Shown here piece by piece: positions 12,680-15,488 of a DNA stretch of 15,488 nucleotides. The stretch covers positions 1-15,488 of the forward strand of contig JBBRDU010000071.1 of assembly GCA_038203615.1 (NCBI GenBank). The letters are read 5' to 3'. Source of the DNA: JBBRDU01 sp038203615 (GTDB lineage Bacteria > Verrucomicrobiota > Verrucomicrobiia > Chthoniobacterales > UBA10450). The notes beneath the pieces are model-generated. The model saw only the letters and a list, made by a program, of their open reading frames with translations, was not told the DNA's origin and searched no databases. A program made the translations under genes and the position numbers. Numbering within the stretch: the stretch's first letter is position 1; every line of letters starts with the position of its first letter.

Positions 12680-12922
12680 TCAGGGATTCTGGCTCTGCTG
12701 GGTCTGGGTGCGCGCCTGGTTTCTCACATCGGTCGCGCGGTCGAGGGACCGCTTCATCCAATTATGTTCCGAGACGGGGCGCGGTGGCGGTTCGGAGGAA
12801 GGATGCGAAGCGGCGGGCGTGGCCGTGGTCTCGACCGCAACCGGGACGGCTTCATGATGCTTTTGATAATAGAAAAGCGCGCCGAGGCCACCGGCGATGA
12901 GAAGGGCTAGGAACGTTCGCAT
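12680..12922 (-). CDS. Small membrane-anchored protein
   Basis: The 80-residue product starts MRTFLALLIAGGLGALFYYQ, a single N-terminal membrane helix or uncleaved signal anchor. A Pro/Thr/Ala-rich spacer follows (VETTATPAASHPSSEPPPRP) and then a charged tail, NWMKRSLDRATDVRNQARTQ, which may form an amphipathic helix. I do not recognise a family. The ATG at 12922 is chosen over an upstream in-frame start at 12964 because it begins the hydrophobic segment. It converges with the secreted pair-protein gene (130 bases between) and diverges from the DsbD-type gene, with which it must share a very short promoter region. A role near the envelope is inferred from topology only. Confidence 0.6.
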   Translation of the reverse strand: MRTFLALLIAGGLGALFYYQKHHEAVPVAVETTATPAASHPSSEPPPRPVSEHNWMKRSLDRATDVRNQARTQTQQSQNP

Positions 12923-13002
12923 CCCCGTTGGCCAGCATCTCGCGAGCCAGAGTCTTAGGGTCAACCCTTTGCTGCAATCCCGTGCTGGTGTCTATTAGCC
13001 CT

Positions 13003-15147
13003 GTGCAGGCAACGCGCTGGGTTTGTTTATGGGTGGGTTTGCTCGCGTGGTCCGGCCTCGCGAGCAAATCCGCGCATGCCCAGATTTATCAGGGCCATGA
13101 GCTGGTCAAAGCGGAGCTGATCGCGGACACCTCCACCATCGTCCCGGGCAAGACGTTCACGGCCGGCCTGCTTCTGCGGATTACTCCGGGCTGGCACACT
13201 TACTGGAAATTCTCGGGCGACGCCGGCCTGCCCATTGAATTGAAATGGAAATTGCCGCCGGGCTGGAAAACCGGGGTCGTTCATTGGCCCATCCCGTTGA
13301 AATTCGATGATCCGGGCGACATCAAGACATATGGCTATCACGATGAAGTCCTGCTCATGCAGGAGATCACGCCGCCCGCTGCGATTACCGAAGAAAAAGT
13401 GAAGCTGATGGCTGACGCCAATTGGCTGGTCTGCGAAAAGATCTGCATCCCGGGCAGCGCGGCCGTTCAAATGGAGCTGCCGACAGGCCGAGAAAGCAGC
13501 GGCGCCAATGGGACGTTGTTCGACCGCTACCGTCAGCTGCTCCCGAAGGATCTGCCGACGAATGATCAGGTGTCCATGACCTGGACCCGATCCGGCGCCG
13601 ACCTGCATCTGAAGGTGCGCGGAGAAGACTTTGCGCGGCATCGAGTGGTCGATTTCTTTCCGATGCCCGATGACAAAATTGTGGTCGGACATCCGGCCGT
13701 GGAATCGCGCACACCGCAGGAAGTGACCTTCCTGATTCCGCTCGAGTCCGGCGATGCGAGTGTGACTTCGCTGCCGGGGCTCCTGGTTTTCGGCGAAGCG
13801 CTCGATGGCAGCGATCGCGCGGCGTGGAGCATCGAGAAAAGCCCGTCGGCCGGAAGATCGGGCGGTGTTGTTCAGTCGGCTCCGGCTCCTTCGCGCGGTC
13901 TTCTCACCTATCTCATCTTTGGATTCATCGGCGGCTTCATCCTGAACCTGATGCCCTGCGTATTGCCGGTTATTTCGCTCAAGATTTTCGGATTCATCCA
14001 GCAAGCCGGGCAGAGCCGCGCCAAAATCCTGCGCAGCGGCCTGGCTTTCACGGCCGGAATCTTTGCCTGGTTCCTCGGACTGGCTTTGCTGTTGATCGTA
14101 TTAAAAAGCGCGGGCCAACAGATCACCTGGGCCTTTCAATTTACGAACGCTTACTTCGTGCTCTCGATGAGCGTCGTCGTGCTCGTCTTCGCCTTGAACT
14201 TGTTCGGCGTGTTTGAGATTTCGCTTCCGCAACGGGCCACCCGCGGCTTGTTAGGCGCGACCGCGGCGGGAGGTGATTCCGCCTCGTTTTTCCAGGGTGT
14301 GTTTGCCACGGTGCTGGCGACGCCCTGCACCGCGCCGTTCCTGGGAACCGCTCTCGGATTCGCTTTCACGCAGTCGGGTGTCGTCATCTTCGCCATGTTC
14401 GTGGCCATCGCCGCGGGCATGAGCCTGCCGTATCTGCTCCTTTCCGCCCAACCCGCCTGGCTCCGGTTCCTGCCCCGGCCGGGCCCGTGGATGCTGCGGG
14501 TCAAGCAATTCATGGGCTTTCTTCTGCTCGCTACTTTGCTCTTCCTGCTTTACGTGCTCGGCGCGCAACGCGGCCTCGAAGCCGTCACCTGGGCTTCCAG
14601 TTTTCTCCTGATTGTCAGCATCGCCTGCTGGATGAAAGGCGCGTTCATCACGCCGGTTGCATCGGGGCGGGCACGGGCCCTCACCATCATTGTGATGCTG
14701 CTGCTCCTGGCCGCGAGCGGGTTCTATTTTATCGGAGAAAAATTCAGCGCAGCCAAGCTGACCGCGGTCAGTTCTACGGAAAGCGGAGATTGGCAGCCGT
14801 TCACGCCGGCCCGGCTCCAGAGCGAATTAAGCCAGGGGCACGTCGTCTTCGTGGATTTCACGGCCGCCTGGTGCATCACCTGTAAGTTTAATGAGGCCAG
14901 CGTGCTGGAAACAGCGGCGGTGCGGGAAAGTTTCCGGCGCCACCATGTCATCAAGCTCAGAGCGGATTGGACCAACGGCGATCCGGAAATCACGAAATTA
15001 TTGCAACATTTTGGCCGGCCAGGTGTCCCACTGTATGTCCTTTACCCCGGCCAGCGGGATGAACCGATTGTTTTTCCCGAGTTGCTGACCAAGGGTATGA
15101 TCCTGGACAAATTGGAATCCATTTCACGCACCGTCGCTTCCCATTAA
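13003..15147 (+). CDS. dsbD: DsbD/ScsB-type thiol:disulfide interchange protein
   Basis: This membrane protein passes electrons from cytoplasmic thioredoxin to periplasmic thiol proteins. From GTG at 13003 it has 714 residues. It begins with a signal (QATRWVCLWVGLLAWSGLAS, cleavage near SAHA|Q), then an N-terminal periplasmic domain of the ScsB-like type with GWHTYWKFSGDAGLP and a cysteine pair C144/C148 in WLVCEKICIPG. A multi-helix CcdA/DsbD domain starts at about residue 304, with C319 in LMPCVLPVISLK and C442 in ATPCTAPFLG. A C-terminal thioredoxin domain has C624/C627 in DFTAAWCITCKF and a cis-Pro, GVPLYVLYPG. TTG at 12928 would leave only 5 bases to the divergent gene, so GTG at 12988 or 13003 is preferred; both are uncertain. 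Confidence 0.9.
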   Translation: MQATRWVCLWVGLLAWSGLASKSAHAQIYQGHELVKAELIADTSTIVPGKTFTAGLLLRITPGWHTYWKFSGDAGLPIELKWKLPPGWKTGVVHWPIPLKFDDPGDIKTYGYHDEVLLMQEITPPAAITEEKVKLMADANWLVCEKICIPGSAAVQMELPTGRESSGANGTLFDRYRQLLPKDLPTNDQVSMTWTRSGADLHLKVRGEDFARHRVVDFFPMPDDKIVVGHPAVESRTPQEVTFLIPLESGDASVTSLPGLLVFGEALDGSDRAAWSIEKSPSAGRSGGVVQSAPAPSRGLLTYLIFGFIGGFILNLMPCVLPVISLKIFGFIQQAGQSRAKILRSGLAFTAGIFAWFLGLALLLIVLKSAGQQITWAFQFTNAYFVLSMSVVVLVFALNLFGVFEISLPQRATRGLLGATAAGGDSASFFQGVFATVLATPCTAPFLGTALGFAFTQSGVVIFAMFVAIAAGMSLPYLLLSAQPAWLRFLPRPGPWMLRVKQFMGFLLLATLLFLLYVLGAQRGLEAVTWASSFLLIVSIACWMKGAFITPVASGRARALTIIVMLLLLAASGFYFIGEKFSAAKLTAVSSTESGDWQPFTPARLQSELSQGHVVFVDFTAAWCITCKFNEASVLETAAVRESFRRHHVIKLRADWTNGDPEITKLLQHFGRPGVPLYVLYPGQRDEPIVFPELLTKGMILDKLESISRTVASH

Positions 15148-15149
15148 TC

Positions 15150-15488
15150 ATGAAAACAAAAACCATCACTGCCATCCTCACTTCCTTGCTCACCACCACC
15201 CTTCTGGCCATCGATTCACCGCCGGTCGGCAGTGCCGCGCCCGATTTTTCGCTGACCGATTCGAAGGGGAAGACGCAGTCTCTCGCTCAATACAAGGGCA
15301 AATACGTGGTGCTCGAATGGTTCAACCCGGAATGCCCGTTTGTGAAAAAACATTACGGCAGCGGCAACATGCAGAAGCTCCAGGAGGAGTACACCGGCAA
15401 AGGCGTGGTCTGGTTGAGCATTGATTCCTCGGCATCCGGCGCGGAGGGAAGTCTGACAGCCGACCAGGCGGAGAAAGTGGCGACCGGA
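15150..15488 (+). CDS. Secreted peroxiredoxin/TlpA-like redox protein, cut by window edge
   Basis: The visible 113 residues start with a signal peptide (MKTKTITAILTSLLTTTLLA). SPPVGSAAPDFSLTDSKGKT, QSLAQYKGKYVVLEWF and NPECPFVKKHYGS follow, the AhpC/TSA (redoxin) pattern of a thioredoxin fold. Only one active-site cysteine is visible (C62 in NPECPFVK); the position of the second TlpA cysteine is Val. It may act as a one-cysteine peroxiredoxin-like thiol protein. A later resolving cysteine could lie beyond the window. The ATG follows the DsbD stop by 2 bases, so the genes are co-transcribed, and this protein is the natural periplasmic partner of that reductase. There is no Shine-Dalgarno motif (CATTAATC precedes ATG). 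Confidence 0.92.
   Translation, partial: MKTKTITAILTSLLTTTLLAIDSPPVGSAAPDFSLTDSKGKTQSLAQYKGKYVVLEWFNPECPFVKKHYGSGNMQKLQEEYTGKGVVWLSIDSSASGAEGSLTADQAEKVATG

Noticed and set aside
12959..12964. TTGACC on the minus strand as a -35 box for the small membrane protein
   Set aside because: The only -10 candidate at 16-18 bases is GAGATG-like, too poor to support a promoter call.

Overview
The window looks like a chromosomal segment of a soil- or freshwater-type member of the Verrucomicrobiota, perhaps near the Chthoniobacteria. I infer this from the gene mix: a divergent Adk-type kinase, a double-CxxC small protein beside fmt, Pro/Thr-linked secreted proteins, and a lipoprotein with a C-terminal VDVSGYAPGSKVKDPYSGKIF-like block. 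Nothing here is a ribosomal RNA or another decisive phylogenetic marker, so the assignment is tentative. I found no phage genes, transposases, CRISPR arrays or tRNAs.

Bases 1-4576 (minus strand) hold a compact translation and nucleotide run. In transcription order it is rsmI, rplU, rpmA, an adk-type kinase, a small zinc-ribbon-like protein, fmt, pyrH and frr (frr is cut by the window edge). It combines rRNA methylation, two 50S proteins, initiator-tRNA formylation, UMP and NMP phosphorylation and ribosome recycling. A candidate promoter sits at the rsmI/rplU junction, and a small hairpin lies between fmt and the pyrH-frr pair.

Bases 4577-5371 hold one doubtful small membrane ORF and a REP/MITE-like imperfect inverted repeat (5149-5265). 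Next comes a long minus-strand gene for a bifunctional proline dehydrogenase / L-glutamate-gamma-semialdehyde dehydrogenase (PutA type, no DNA-binding domain), with a 10-base G tract upstream of its start. Divergent from it are two very short ORFs, one encoding a 26-38 aa membrane peptide, then a long hairpin, then a low-specificity threonine aldolase.

Bases 10012-12549 are an export-oriented block. It contains a Pro/Ser/Thr-rich lipoprotein, a secreted matrixin-like zinc metalloprotease with an 8 x 12-bp tandem repeat coding for a Pro-Thr linker, and, 18 bp downstream, a secreted cysteine-free protein. The sequence pattern of that last protein loosely recalls the OB-fold NTR/TIMP family, which makes a protease/inhibitor pair the most interesting hypothesis in the window. 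It is unproven.

Bases 12680-15488 hold a small membrane-anchored protein (minus) divergent from a DsbD/ScsB-type thiol-disulfide reductase. That gene is followed 2 bp later by a secreted peroxiredoxin/TlpA-like protein that runs off the window. Together they look like an electron relay from cytoplasmic thioredoxin to a periplasmic redox protein.

Almost every confident start lacks a Shine-Dalgarno sequence, and several are preceded by pyrimidine-rich stretches.
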